From an uncultured Lachnospiraceae bacterium (lineage in GTDB: Bacteria; Bacillota; Clostridia; Lachnospirales; Lachnospiraceae): a stretch of 20,520 nt of DNA. Position 1 is the stretch's first letter; each line of letters begins with the position of its first letter. Of the stretch, positions 6,510 through 14,859 are shown one piece after another. The stretch lies in the NCBI GenBank assembly GCA_948665105.1, contig CAPNGW010000008.1, positions 4,054 to 24,573 on the forward strand, read 5' to 3'. Below the pieces are notes generated by a model. That model did no database searches. It worked only from the letters and a program-made list of their open reading frames with translations, and was not told the origin of the DNA. A program made the position numbers and the translations under genes.

Positions 6510-8792
6510 CTAAAGTTCTTTCTGAATCTCCTGTAATTCTTTCACTATTTCAGCGATAATTTCATTTGTCATCGTGGAAAAATTTCGAAGAGAGCTAAGG
6601 GGCATATAGTAAACGAAACTTTTTATCATCTCGTCACACTCACTTAACGAATTTCCGTTTGTAACTCGGTTTACATACGGAAATAATTTTTCTTCAATAT
6701 ATTCTTTCGCTTTTTCACATTCCAGAAGGTCTCCCAGCATCACGTTTTCATCAATGATTGGAAGCTTTTTCCTGCCATCGGACAACTCTACATATCCTGT
6801 TAATTCCATATGACGAGAGGATTTCCCGATAGAAATCTTATAAGTTCCATCGGCTGCGTACCAATCATGAAGCTCCTCATCATACCAGGCAAACGCCCGT
6901 TCATCCAATTCCAGAATAACCGTTTTGCTTTCTCCCGGCTCCAGATAAACCGCTGAAAACTGCTTTAATTCCTGTATCGGCCGGATTGTGCTCTCTGTTT
7001 TGTCGGATACATAAAGTTGAACGATCTCTTTTCCGGCCATCGGTCCAGTGTTTGTTACGTCAACACAAACCCTTACTCCTGTTCTCCCGGTTTCATCCTG
7101 CTTATCTATCACTAAATTACTGTAAGAAAATGTTGTATAGCTCAAGCCAAAGCCAAAAGGAAATAATACTTCCATGTTTTTGGAATCGTAATACCGGTAT
7201 CCCATAAAGACACCCTCTGTGTAATTTACTTCTTTCGATTTTCCGGCAAAATGCAGATAACTGGGGTTGTCCTCCAGCCGCTTCGGGAATGTCTCAGCCA
7301 GCCTTCCAGATGGATTTACCTTTCCATACAAAATATCCATCTCCGCTTCACCCACTGCTTCTCCACACAAATAAGCCTCTAAAATTCCCTGAACCCGATT
7401 CACCCAAGGAAGTTCCACTGGAGAACCATTATGCAACACAATAATTACAGGTTTTCCTAATTCTGCAATCTTTTCAATCAACACATTCTGGCAAGCTGGC
7501 AAGCGCATATGGCTGCGATCGTATCCTTCTGATTCAAACACATCCGGTAAACCTGCAAATATAACAATTTTTTCTGCCTTCTCAGCAGTATGCAGGGCCT
7601 CTTCAAACAGCTCCTCATCCATGTAATCTGCATCTGCCGGGAAGCCTTCCGCATAAATCACGTCCCCATATTCTGCTGCCAGCGACAACGCAGAAATTAC
7701 CTGATAGGAATTAATATGAGAGCTTCCTCCGCCTTGATAGCGGGGCGATTTTGCAAATCCACCAATGAAAGCCACCTTTTCTTCTTTTTTCAAAGGAAGT
7801 ACATCTTCATTCTTCAAAAGAACCATACATTGCTTCGCAATTTCAGCTGCTTTCCTATGATCTGCATCATAATCAAACACATATGCTTTTCCCTTATCTG
7901 CATCTTTCTTTTTTTCAGCTTCATAGCGAAGCACAATTTTCAGAATACGCTCTACGCTTTCATCCAGCACTTTTTCACTGAGGGTTCCATCGTTTATCGC
8001 TGCCTTAATCACATTGTCATTTACGCCTTTAACACTGGTAGGCATGTCAAGATCCAGACCTGCAAGAAGTCCTTTTACACGATTGCGAACAGCTCCCCAG
8101 TCAGACATCACATATCCTTCAAAGCCCCATTCTTTACGAAGAATGTCATGGAGAAGCCATTTATTTTCAGAGGCATAAATTCCATTAATTTTATTGTAAG
8201 AGCACATCACCGTCCATGGCTGTGCCTTTTTTATTGCAGTTTCAAACCCCGGAAAATAGATTTCCCGCAAAGTTCGTTCATCTACATTGGAAGAAGATGA
8301 CATTCTGGCAGTCTCCTGGTTGTTCACAGCAAAATGCTTAATGGATGTTCCTACACCCTGAGACTGAACTCCATTGATATAAGCAGCTGCCAATTCTCCT
8401 GTTACATAAGGATCTTCTGATAAATATTCAAAATTTCTTCCACACAACGGCGAACGTTTTATATTCACGGCCGGTCCAAGCAATACAGATACATCCTCTG
8501 CCCGGCACTCAGCCCCTAAAATCTGTCCCATTTGATGCATCAGCTCCCGATCAAATGAGCTGGCTGTCGCACAAGCTGCCGGAAAGCAAACAGCCTTTAC
8601 GGCATACAGAATTCCCAGATTGTCACCAGAATCCTTTCCCGGCTGTTTACGAAGCCCATGCGGTCCGTCACTAACCATGCTTCTGGGAATTCCAAGTCGC
8701 TCCATCGGTTCTGTGTGCCACATATCATTGCCAGAGCACATGGCGATTTTTTCATCCAAAGTCATCTGGTGGATTATTTCTTTTATACTCAT
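6510..8792 (-). CDS. Beta-glycosidase, GH3 (beta-glucosidase-type)
   Basis: Retaining exo-beta-glycosidase of GH3, 760 residues, cytoplasmic (no signal peptide). The (alpha/beta)8 barrel carries SDGPHGLR (41-48), substrate-binding KHF (152-154) and YVMSDWGA, with nucleophile Asp231. The alpha/beta sandwich carries FESEGYDR (419-426), whose Glu422 is the likely acid/base. A fibronectin-III-like domain follows (FPFGFGLSYTTF, then DVTNTGPMAGKEIVQLYV). After it lies an extra tail of about 85 residues, mostly helical and charged, ending IVKELQEIQKEL. Its start codon overlaps the URO-D-like gene stop as ATGA, so the two are translationally coupled. It is the last gene of the sulfatase/CUT2 operon and probably releases a monosaccharide from the desulfated substrate. 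Glucose, xylose or another beta-sugar cannot be distinguished. Confidence 0.95.
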   Translation of the reverse strand: MSIKEIIHQMTLDEKIAMCSGNDMWHTEPMERLGIPRSMVSDGPHGLRKQPGKDSGDNLGILYAVKAVCFPAACATASSFDRELMHQMGQILGAECRAEDVSVLLGPAVNIKRSPLCGRNFEYLSEDPYVTGELAAAYINGVQSQGVGTSIKHFAVNNQETARMSSSSNVDERTLREIYFPGFETAIKKAQPWTVMCSYNKINGIYASENKWLLHDILRKEWGFEGYVMSDWGAVRNRVKGLLAGLDLDMPTSVKGVNDNVIKAAINDGTLSEKVLDESVERILKIVLRYEAEKKKDADKGKAYVFDYDADHRKAAEIAKQCMVLLKNEDVLPLKKEEKVAFIGGFAKSPRYQGGGSSHINSYQVISALSLAAEYGDVIYAEGFPADADYMDEELFEEALHTAEKAEKIVIFAGLPDVFESEGYDRSHMRLPACQNVLIEKIAELGKPVIIVLHNGSPVELPWVNRVQGILEAYLCGEAVGEAEMDILYGKVNPSGRLAETFPKRLEDNPSYLHFAGKSKEVNYTEGVFMGYRYYDSKNMEVLFPFGFGLSYTTFSYSNLVIDKQDETGRTGVRVCVDVTNTGPMAGKEIVQLYVSDKTESTIRPIQELKQFSAVYLEPGESKTVILELDERAFAWYDEELHDWYAADGTYKISIGKSSRHMELTGYVELSDGRKKLPIIDENVMLGDLLECEKAKEYIEEKLFPYVNRVTNGNSLSECDEMIKSFVYYMPLSSLRNFSTMTNEIIAEIVKELQEIQKEL

Positions 8793-9811
8793 GAAGCGCC
8801 TCCTTCTTCTTTTGGATAAGATGCATGGATAAAGGACTCTATCTCAGCCTCCACACCTTCGGGAGATAAATGAATCGACCAGGGCTGATGATAAGCATTA
8901 TAGATGAATCCTCCACTTGGTACACTTAACTTTTCCAGCATCTCTTCTGCCACTGCCGGAAATTCTTCAATGGGCAAAGAGGGGGAATGTTGAATATCAA
9001 TGGGATCCAGGAAACAGATTTTCCCTTTCCATTTTCCAAGTTCATCCAGCCCCATATTGCGTTGCTGATCCTGCTGTAGCACATCAATCCCCAAATCAAT
9101 AAAGGTATCTATCAATCCGGTAATATGCCCACAGCTATGCAAAATATATTTCATCCCCTTTTCATGAATTCGATTAATCATCTTCCGATATGGTTCTTCA
9201 AAAAAATCCTTCCACATGGGTAAAGCCATCATCATAGAAGTCTGTACGCCCCAATCTTCAAAGCACATCACTGCATCACAGCCAATCTCTGCATAACAAT
9301 CCACTGCCTGCATAGACCTGGTATGAATGATATCAATTAACTGCCGCAGATTATCCTCTTCCTCATAAAAGTCTATCATCAGATTTTCATAGCCTCTCAG
9401 ATTAATCATTTCTTCCCACTGCATTCCGATTAATCCTACTACAAATTTATCCGGATTCGCCAGCCGCTGTTCTTTTGCTTGCACATAGCTTCTTTTCAGG
9501 GAAAAATCGGGAATCTGTTTCTTCCACTCTTCAAAGCCGGACCAATCACTTAAAGGAGAATATGCCATTTCTCCCATGGTTTCTCCAAATGTAGTAAACT
9601 GATATCCCCACTCTGTAAATCCAGGTTTTAATTTTGCCAGAGGATCCATCCGTGCAACAGCAAGAATATCACTTTTAGCCTCATATTTGGCCCGGACTTC
9701 TTTATAAGGAAGGTCTAGCTGATTGTTTCTATTACGAAGCCAGAAAAACAACGGAATACGGTCCGGGTTTCTAAACTCTATTGCTCTTAATACACGCTCT
9801 TTTGATGTCAT
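8789..9811 (-). CDS. URO-D superfamily protein, MtaA/CmuA-like
   Basis: A 340-residue member of the uroporphyrinogen decarboxylase/methyltransferase superfamily. Seen: the N-terminal TSKERVLRAIEFRNPDRIP typical of this branch, CFEDWGVQTSMMMALPMWKDFF (183-204, split by family as EDWG and P..W..F), and the metal-type motif HSCGH (225-229). True HemE is unlikely, as the gene lies inside a sugar operon. MtaA/CmuA relatives move methyl groups between a corrinoid protein and a thiol or folate using a His-x-Cys...Cys zinc site. Here His225 and Cys227 are kept, but the late PGCG-like Cys is replaced by YNAYHQPW (304-311). GGAG lies 8 bases before the ATG. No corrinoid protein or activase is nearby. 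The reaction is unknown; a demethylation or lyase-like step on the imported compound is only a hypothesis. Confidence 0.85.
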   Translation of the reverse strand: MTSKERVLRAIEFRNPDRIPLFFWLRNRNNQLDLPYKEVRAKYEAKSDILAVARMDPLAKLKPGFTEWGYQFTTFGETMGEMAYSPLSDWSGFEEWKKQIPDFSLKRSYVQAKEQRLANPDKFVVGLIGMQWEEMINLRGYENLMIDFYEEEDNLRQLIDIIHTRSMQAVDCYAEIGCDAVMCFEDWGVQTSMMMALPMWKDFFEEPYRKMINRIHEKGMKYILHSCGHITGLIDTFIDLGIDVLQQDQQRNMGLDELGKWKGKICFLDPIDIQHSPSLPIEEFPAVAEEMLEKLSVPSGGFIYNAYHQPWSIHLSPEGVEAEIESFIHASYPKEEGGAS

Positions 9812-9828
9812 ACACTACTCTCCTATCC

Positions 9829-11448
9829 TTAACTATCCTGCTTTTGCACTATCGCCAGGCAGTCACATAATACTTCAAATAAACTGTCTCCATTTTTCAG
9901 GCGCTCTTTTGCCGTTTCTTCATAATCTTTGGGGCAGCACTGTTTCATCCGTGCCCAGCTCATTTCATAGCTAAATCGATTGTCATATGTATGGGGCACT
10001 ACATCGCAAGTATCCTGGTACCAAAGCAACATTTCTTTACGGAGCTTCTCCACTTTATCTGTATAGGCCGGATCATGGATTACATTCCTAAGTTCCTGGG
10101 GATCCTTACAAAGATCATAAAATTCATCAGAACCATAAAGACGGCAAATATATTTATACTCATGATTGCGAATCATCGTTCCTTTTGCATGGGCTTTTGC
10201 ATCGCATTGTACCAAAAGCCTTGGAAAGTAATGCTGGTCCTGAGCAATACCGTCCGGTCCAAACATATGAAATTCATCACAATGCGTCTCCTCCGCCCGT
10301 CGGCCGCCTTCACAAAATGCATATTCACGCACACTGATGCCGCGGTCAGCAAGTACCGGAAGCAATGTCCGTCCAAAATGAGTATGCTTTGGGGTAATAC
10401 CGGCAAAGTCCATAACAGTAGCATAAAAATCTATAAGCTCCGTCATTCCCTTTGTAATCCCCGCATCTACCGGGAAATCCTTCGGTGGTTTAATCAGAAG
10501 GGGAACATTTGTCAAACAATCCGGAAATGTGTTTTGCGCTTTTTCCGGAAGGTCATAATCTCCGGTAAAATCTCCGTGATCACTTAAAACAAATATTGCA
10601 CTGTCATCATAGACCCCAGCTTCTTTGAGCGCGTCACACAATTTCCCAAACATTGCATCCACTTTCATACACATGGCAAGGTAACATGCCCTTAGCTCTG
10701 TCCATTCCTCTTCCGTATATTCCTGTAATCCCATTTGTTCACGGATTGCGCTCTCCATAACTGCCCGTCCGATGGTATCAGATGCTTTTATTCTGGGCTC
10801 TATTTTATTCCGGTCAATCGCTGAAAAAAATGGTTCCTCCACCTGGTAGGGCGGATGCGGATTGGTCAGACCGATAAAAACACACATCGGTCTTTCATCC
10901 ACAGGATTCTTAATTCGCTCTATTGCTGCATCTACAGAAGCATCATCATAGCCGTAATTACAACCGTTTTCATCCAGCTTCAGTTCCCCGCCATAAAACG
11001 AATAATAATTCTTTTCCCCGCGTTTCCCCCGTATGCCGGGATTCTTCAAGCCCGGAGGCTGAGGATAATCTCCTCCCAAATAGATTTCATCTGCATGCTC
11101 ATAAACTAATCCGGGAATCTGGCCTGCAATCAGGTCATTTCTTGCATTCATCCATACATAGTAGCCATTTTCCATTAATTCCTGAAAAATGCTGTAATCA
11201 TGCTCATGAAGCAAATATGACATAGTCCTATGGCCATTTACATGCGGATACAAACCTGTTGTAAAGCTACAGCGGCTTGGCACACACACTGTATTTTGAC
11301 AGAAAGCATTCTCAAAAGAAACCGCATCAAATTCTTGAAAGGCATCCAGATTAGGAGTTCTGGCTGCACGATTGCCGAAATGGCCCATCGCATCCCGGCG
11401 CATTTGATCAGGATTAAAAATGATAATATTAGGTTTTTTCATCTGCAT
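9829..11448 (-). CDS. S1-family sulfatase, formylglycine Cys-type
   Basis: Sulfatase of the alkaline-phosphatase superfamily (S1), 539 residues, hydrolysing sulfate esters. Cys55 in CVPSRCSFTTG (CxPSR) is the residue converted to formylglycine. Metal-site residues are Asp14-Gln15 in FNPDQMRRD and Asp290-His291 in LSDHGDFTGDY; NPHPPY (197-202 region) and HVNGHRT are also typical. There is no signal peptide, so it should act in the cytoplasm on imported substrate, unlike many secreted gut sulfatases. It needs an anaerobic maturase (anSME), which is not in this window. Two in-frame ATGs exist (11448 and 11442); AAGGAAAG supports 11448 modestly. It lies 12 bases after a permease gene and 17 before the URO-D-like gene. 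Its presence is the best clue that the operon's substrate is sulfated. Confidence 0.94.
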   Translation of the reverse strand: MQMKKPNIIIFNPDQMRRDAMGHFGNRAARTPNLDAFQEFDAVSFENAFCQNTVCVPSRCSFTTGLYPHVNGHRTMSYLLHEHDYSIFQELMENGYYVWMNARNDLIAGQIPGLVYEHADEIYLGGDYPQPPGLKNPGIRGKRGEKNYYSFYGGELKLDENGCNYGYDDASVDAAIERIKNPVDERPMCVFIGLTNPHPPYQVEEPFFSAIDRNKIEPRIKASDTIGRAVMESAIREQMGLQEYTEEEWTELRACYLAMCMKVDAMFGKLCDALKEAGVYDDSAIFVLSDHGDFTGDYDLPEKAQNTFPDCLTNVPLLIKPPKDFPVDAGITKGMTELIDFYATVMDFAGITPKHTHFGRTLLPVLADRGISVREYAFCEGGRRAEETHCDEFHMFGPDGIAQDQHYFPRLLVQCDAKAHAKGTMIRNHEYKYICRLYGSDEFYDLCKDPQELRNVIHDPAYTDKVEKLRKEMLLWYQDTCDVVPHTYDNRFSYEMSWARMKQCCPKDYEETAKERLKNGDSLFEVLCDCLAIVQKQDS

Positions 11449-11460
11449 ATATATCTTTCC

Positions 11461-12483
11461 TTATTCATGCTGCATCTTTTTATTTAGCAGCTCGATTGCT
11501 TCCTTCCGACGTAATGCCCGTTCCTTATTTACGCCGCTTCTGTCCTTCATTCCCATGAGGCTAAGGAACACAAACAGAATCGTATACGTAATCAGGGAAA
11601 CCACCGGCGCTGAAAGCTGCATATTTGTTAAGAATGTGGTCAAAATTCTGGTACATATGGCTGCGATAAGCTGGGCAACAGCCACATTGCAAAAGCTCTG
11701 CATAAACATTGCAAGCATTACCGGGATCAACGCTTCAAAAGAAACCATAACGCTGGTAAGGCCAATCGCAGATTCCATTACGCCGTTATAGGCAATCTGA
11801 AATACCCCGGAAAGAGAAATCAATGCCCCCGCCAGCATATAGCATATAGCGCAATTCTTAAATACATTGATACCTTTACTCATAGCAACTCTTTGTTTGC
11901 CACGAATTGCTCTGTAATGATATCCAAATTTTGTGTATCCATAAAGAATTACAAACAAAACTACAACGAGCCCTGTTACAACCAAATGAAATCCTGTACC
12001 GGAAATACCTGTCAGCGCATCATTTCCAAAATATTGAATACCGGAGCTGAAAAGTGCAAAAGTCACACATTCCAAAATCATCGCCACTCCAATCCCCAAC
12101 ACCATTGACGGCACTCTAAGATTGACAAATAAAATCCCCGTTAAAAGTCCTCCGATTGCTCCAAACAAAATGCTGAAGGCAAATACCCCCCATATGCCTA
12201 ATCCAAGTTGCAAAGCAAAGTTCCCACCAACGATACAGCCAAACAGCTGTTGTGCGCCAAGTGAAAAATCCATACGACCGGTGGTCATGTTTAGAGAAAG
12301 CGCAAATGCTGCTAACGTCAGAATGCACACATTTTTCAAAAATATATTTACTGAAAGCATATTCGCCAACAAATGCTCTTTACAAAAAGCAACAGAAAGG
12401 ATTTCACAAATCAAATAAACAGTTATCGGAATGAAAATTGTTTTCAAAATATTTTGGAGGAGTACTTTTTTTGTCTTATTCAT
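11461..12483 (-). CDS. CUT2 sugar ABC transporter permease (second)
   Basis: Inner-membrane permease of the RbsC/XylH branched family (BPD_transp_2), 340 residues with about eight to ten hydrophobic segments. The conserved NMTTGRMDFSLGAQQLFG block matches the family's 'sGGiDLSvGs' region, and GYHYRAIRGKQRVAMSKGINV matches the cytoplasmic coupling loop (compare 'G..iyAiGgN..AA..sGI'). The C-terminus is a charged helix (RALRRKEAIELLNKK). AGGAG lies 9 bases before the ATG. It follows the binding-protein gene after an 81-base gap with a hairpin. Its partner permease is on the other side of that binding-protein gene, so the channel is probably a heterodimer, as in LsrC/LsrD. Confidence 0.92.
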   Translation of the reverse strand: MNKTKKVLLQNILKTIFIPITVYLICEILSVAFCKEHLLANMLSVNIFLKNVCILTLAAFALSLNMTTGRMDFSLGAQQLFGCIVGGNFALQLGLGIWGVFAFSILFGAIGGLLTGILFVNLRVPSMVLGIGVAMILECVTFALFSSGIQYFGNDALTGISGTGFHLVVTGLVVVLFVILYGYTKFGYHYRAIRGKQRVAMSKGINVFKNCAICYMLAGALISLSGVFQIAYNGVMESAIGLTSVMVSFEALIPVMLAMFMQSFCNVAVAQLIAAICTRILTTFLTNMQLSAPVVSLITYTILFVFLSLMGMKDRSGVNKERALRRKEAIELLNKKMQHE

Positions 12484-12516
12484 ACGATAATTCTCCTATG
12501 ATTTTACTGTGATTCC

Positions 12517-12557
12517 AATTCCGGAAGACACCAATTCTGTCGACGCCTTCCGGAATT
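12517..12557 (-). promoter_or_regulatory. Perfect 11-bp stem-loop after the CUT2 binding-protein gene
   Basis: AATTCCGGAAG (12517-12527) and CTTCCGGAATT (12547-12557) are perfect inverted copies around a 19-base loop, starting 8 bases after the binding-protein stop. No U-tract follows on the minus strand. It probably stabilises the binding-protein mRNA or moderates expression of the genes beyond, as known for malE-malF type junctions. Confidence 0.65.
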
Positions 12558-12564
12558 TTCTCAA

Positions 12565-13854
12565 TTATAAGCCGTTTTTCTCAAGTACGGTTTCTACTTC
12601 ACCTGCAGCTTTGGCATTGTCTACAATTTCTGCATGTGTTATATCCGGATTAAACACATATAAGCAATCTTTGATTTCATCAATTGTCCAGGAATAATAT
12701 CCACTTCCCACAGCATCAATCTTGCTCAGGTTATCATAAGTTTCCAGGTCCTTACATACCCACATACTTGCATCCAGCATATAATATGCACCATTGGGGT
12801 CATTCACATCATGAGTTAGTTCCGGATGTCCGCTGGCGCAGTTATATGCCTGGATAAATAAAGAACCACACACTGCTGCATTTTTTAACAGTACTGCATC
12901 TATTGTCCCCTGTTCAAAGCTTTTTCTTGTTGTATCGGCCATAGCTGCAATGGAAATCTGCTTGATATCAATACCATACTGCTGTTCGACTTCTGATACA
13001 ATAGCTTCATAGAATGTATACATGGGGCCACTGGAAATGATACCATTTATGTCACCATTTTTAATAGCCTGATACATGGGATCCGGCTCATAGGACGGGC
13101 AAGTACGCAAGATTTGTTCTGTTCCGGTATCCACATCCTCCATCGCACTGAGTTTGCAGATATCCCAAAGCTCCTCATAAGGATATTCCCATCCAAACAT
13201 TTCCTTAAAGGTTTCCAGAATTGCCATATTGGTTAAGCCATGCTGAGAGTAATGCTGGCCTTCTGTCTGGGTCAGGGCATTCATCAGTACAATATTATAA
13301 TCCTTTCCATCTCCAAATACATACTCTGTCATCTCTGCAAACTGAGATGCCGTTACATCTACCTGTGAACCTGCCAGGCCACCAAAATATTCATAATTAT
13401 GGAGGTTTTCTGTGGAGTCCGTATTATTTGCTACATAGTAAATCCCCAATTCATCACACTTTGCAACCAAAGCTTCTGCCTCATCTTCATATTTTGCAGC
13501 AAAATCAATTACTACGCTGCCTCCCATACTGGCCAGATTTTCCACAAATGCAATCTGCTGACTAACATCCGTTGTGGGGTCTGCCAGCACAAATTTCACA
13601 TTAAACTCCGGTCCAACGAAATTCTCAAAGAAATTTTTGTACATCTCGGTTGTAACATTTGCCGCATTATAAATAATTCCAAATGTATACTCTTCCAGTT
13701 CCGTATTTCCGCCAGCTTCCGTTTTGCCTTCAGCACCACCTTCTGTTTTTTCAACAGGCACGTTTTCCCCTTCTTCACTTTTACCACAGCCACTCAGAAC
13801 ACCGGAAACCAACAATACCAAGCACATCATTAATAACATTACGTTTCGTTTCAT
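12565..13854 (-). CDS. CUT2 sugar-binding lipoprotein (type-1 periplasmic-binding fold)
   Basis: Substrate-binding protein of the RbsB/Peripla_BP_4 type, 429 residues from the chosen start. MKRNVMLLMMCLVLLVSGVLSGC is a lipoprotein signal with lipobox L-S-G-C; an acidic Gly/Glu/Thr linker follows. Fold signatures include TFGIIYNAANVTTEMYKNFF, ASMGGSVVIDFAAKYEDE, GIYYVANNTDS and GDINGIISSGP. It is longer than classical RbsB (about 300 residues), with an expanded second lobe carrying several cysteines. The ATG at 13854 is spaced 7 bases from GGAG; one at 13860 sits too close to it, and the long ORF start at 13905 is unlikely. It lies 31 bases after one permease and 81 before the other. The ligand is probably a glycoside or sulfated sugar, by context. 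Confidence 0.92.
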   Translation of the reverse strand: MKRNVMLLMMCLVLLVSGVLSGCGKSEEGENVPVEKTEGGAEGKTEAGGNTELEEYTFGIIYNAANVTTEMYKNFFENFVGPEFNVKFVLADPTTDVSQQIAFVENLASMGGSVVIDFAAKYEDEAEALVAKCDELGIYYVANNTDSTENLHNYEYFGGLAGSQVDVTASQFAEMTEYVFGDGKDYNIVLMNALTQTEGQHYSQHGLTNMAILETFKEMFGWEYPYEELWDICKLSAMEDVDTGTEQILRTCPSYEPDPMYQAIKNGDINGIISSGPMYTFYEAIVSEVEQQYGIDIKQISIAAMADTTRKSFEQGTIDAVLLKNAAVCGSLFIQAYNCASGHPELTHDVNDPNGAYYMLDASMWVCKDLETYDNLSKIDAVGSGYYSWTIDEIKDCLYVFNPDITHAEIVDNAKAAGEVETVLEKNGL

Positions 13855-13885
13855 TTTCATTCTCCTTTTCTTAAATAGACATTTA

Positions 13886-14848
13886 CTATAAAATTTCACG
13901 GACAAGTAATGTAGACGATCTCTTATTTGCCATAAAGATTAAAATAATAAAGAATACACCCTTCACAGCCTGAATAAACATAGCATCGACTCCCATCAAA
14001 AGGCATCCTGTATTTAATATCGATATAATCAAAGCCCCAATCAATCCTGCATATATCTTGGATTTATAACCACCCGTAACTGGCATTCCTCCCAAAACAA
14101 TCGCAAGCATTACATCCATATTCGCACCGGCACCTGTGGATTCCGTTACGGAAGAAGATCTCATTAAGATAATCAATCCGCCTAACCCAGCTCCCAGTCC
14201 AGCCAGCAAATGTGCTATAATAACATGCTTTTTCACAGAAATACCTGTCTGTAACGCATTGATGGGATTTTCACCAACCATACGAATCGAACGGCCAATT
14301 TTTGTGTTCTGAAAAATAACGGTACAAAATAAGAAAAAAGCAATCCATATCAATATGGGGACATTTGCTTTTGACAATCCGGAAGAAACGGCAAAAGGAA
14401 TACTAACCGTCCGTATATTCAACATCCAGACCTGCACAGAAGCCAAAATCGTCATGAAGATCATCGTAGATATCATAAATCCCACTTTAAATATCACGCT
14501 TGCCATACAAGCCACTCCCATGATTCCAATACCAACTGCTACAGAAGTCAAGAACATAACTGCAATTGATTCAGTGGCATTATAGGCCAGACACGCAACG
14601 ATTGCACTCACAACCGTAGTTCCTCCCATGGCAATATTCACATTTCCTGATGCAAACACAAATACTGCTCCTGTGGAGATTATCCCCAACAGCATTGCCT
14701 GATTGACAATCGTATTGATGCTGGCTTTGTTGATAATCCTGCCTCCAGTTCCTATGGCAAAGGCCATCGCAAGAACTATAAACGTGATGATTGGAAGGAG
14801 ATTATGAAAGGTTCTTGAGTTTTTAATTCTTAACCATTTTTCTTTCAT
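13886..14848 (-). CDS. CUT2 sugar ABC transporter permease (first)
   Basis: RbsC-type inner-membrane permease, 320 residues, about nine to ten hydrophobic segments. The block FASGNVNIAMGGTTVVSA corresponds to the family's 'tGGiDLSvGs' motif, and TKIGRSIRMVGENPINALQT is the family coupling loop ('N..A...GI'). The stretch LAIVLGGMPVTGGYKSKIYA matches the conserved 'lGG.sl.GG.G' region near the C-terminus. AGAGGTG lies just before the ATG and 11 bases separate it from the ATPase gene. This copy keeps the family motifs better than the second permease at 11461-12483. Confidence 0.93.
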   Translation of the reverse strand: MKEKWLRIKNSRTFHNLLPIITFIVLAMAFAIGTGGRIINKASINTIVNQAMLLGIISTGAVFVFASGNVNIAMGGTTVVSAIVACLAYNATESIAVMFLTSVAVGIGIMGVACMASVIFKVGFMISTMIFMTILASVQVWMLNIRTVSIPFAVSSGLSKANVPILIWIAFFLFCTVIFQNTKIGRSIRMVGENPINALQTGISVKKHVIIAHLLAGLGAGLGGLIILMRSSSVTESTGAGANMDVMLAIVLGGMPVTGGYKSKIYAGLIGALIISILNTGCLLMGVDAMFIQAVKGVFFIILIFMANKRSSTLLVREIL

Positions 14849-14859
14849 CTCAGCACCTC

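Noticed and set aside
7590..8300. A 236-codon plus-strand open frame inside the GH3 gene
   Set aside because: It is antisense to the GH3 catalytic barrel and its translation is rich in Cys, Phe and Ile without ordered domains.
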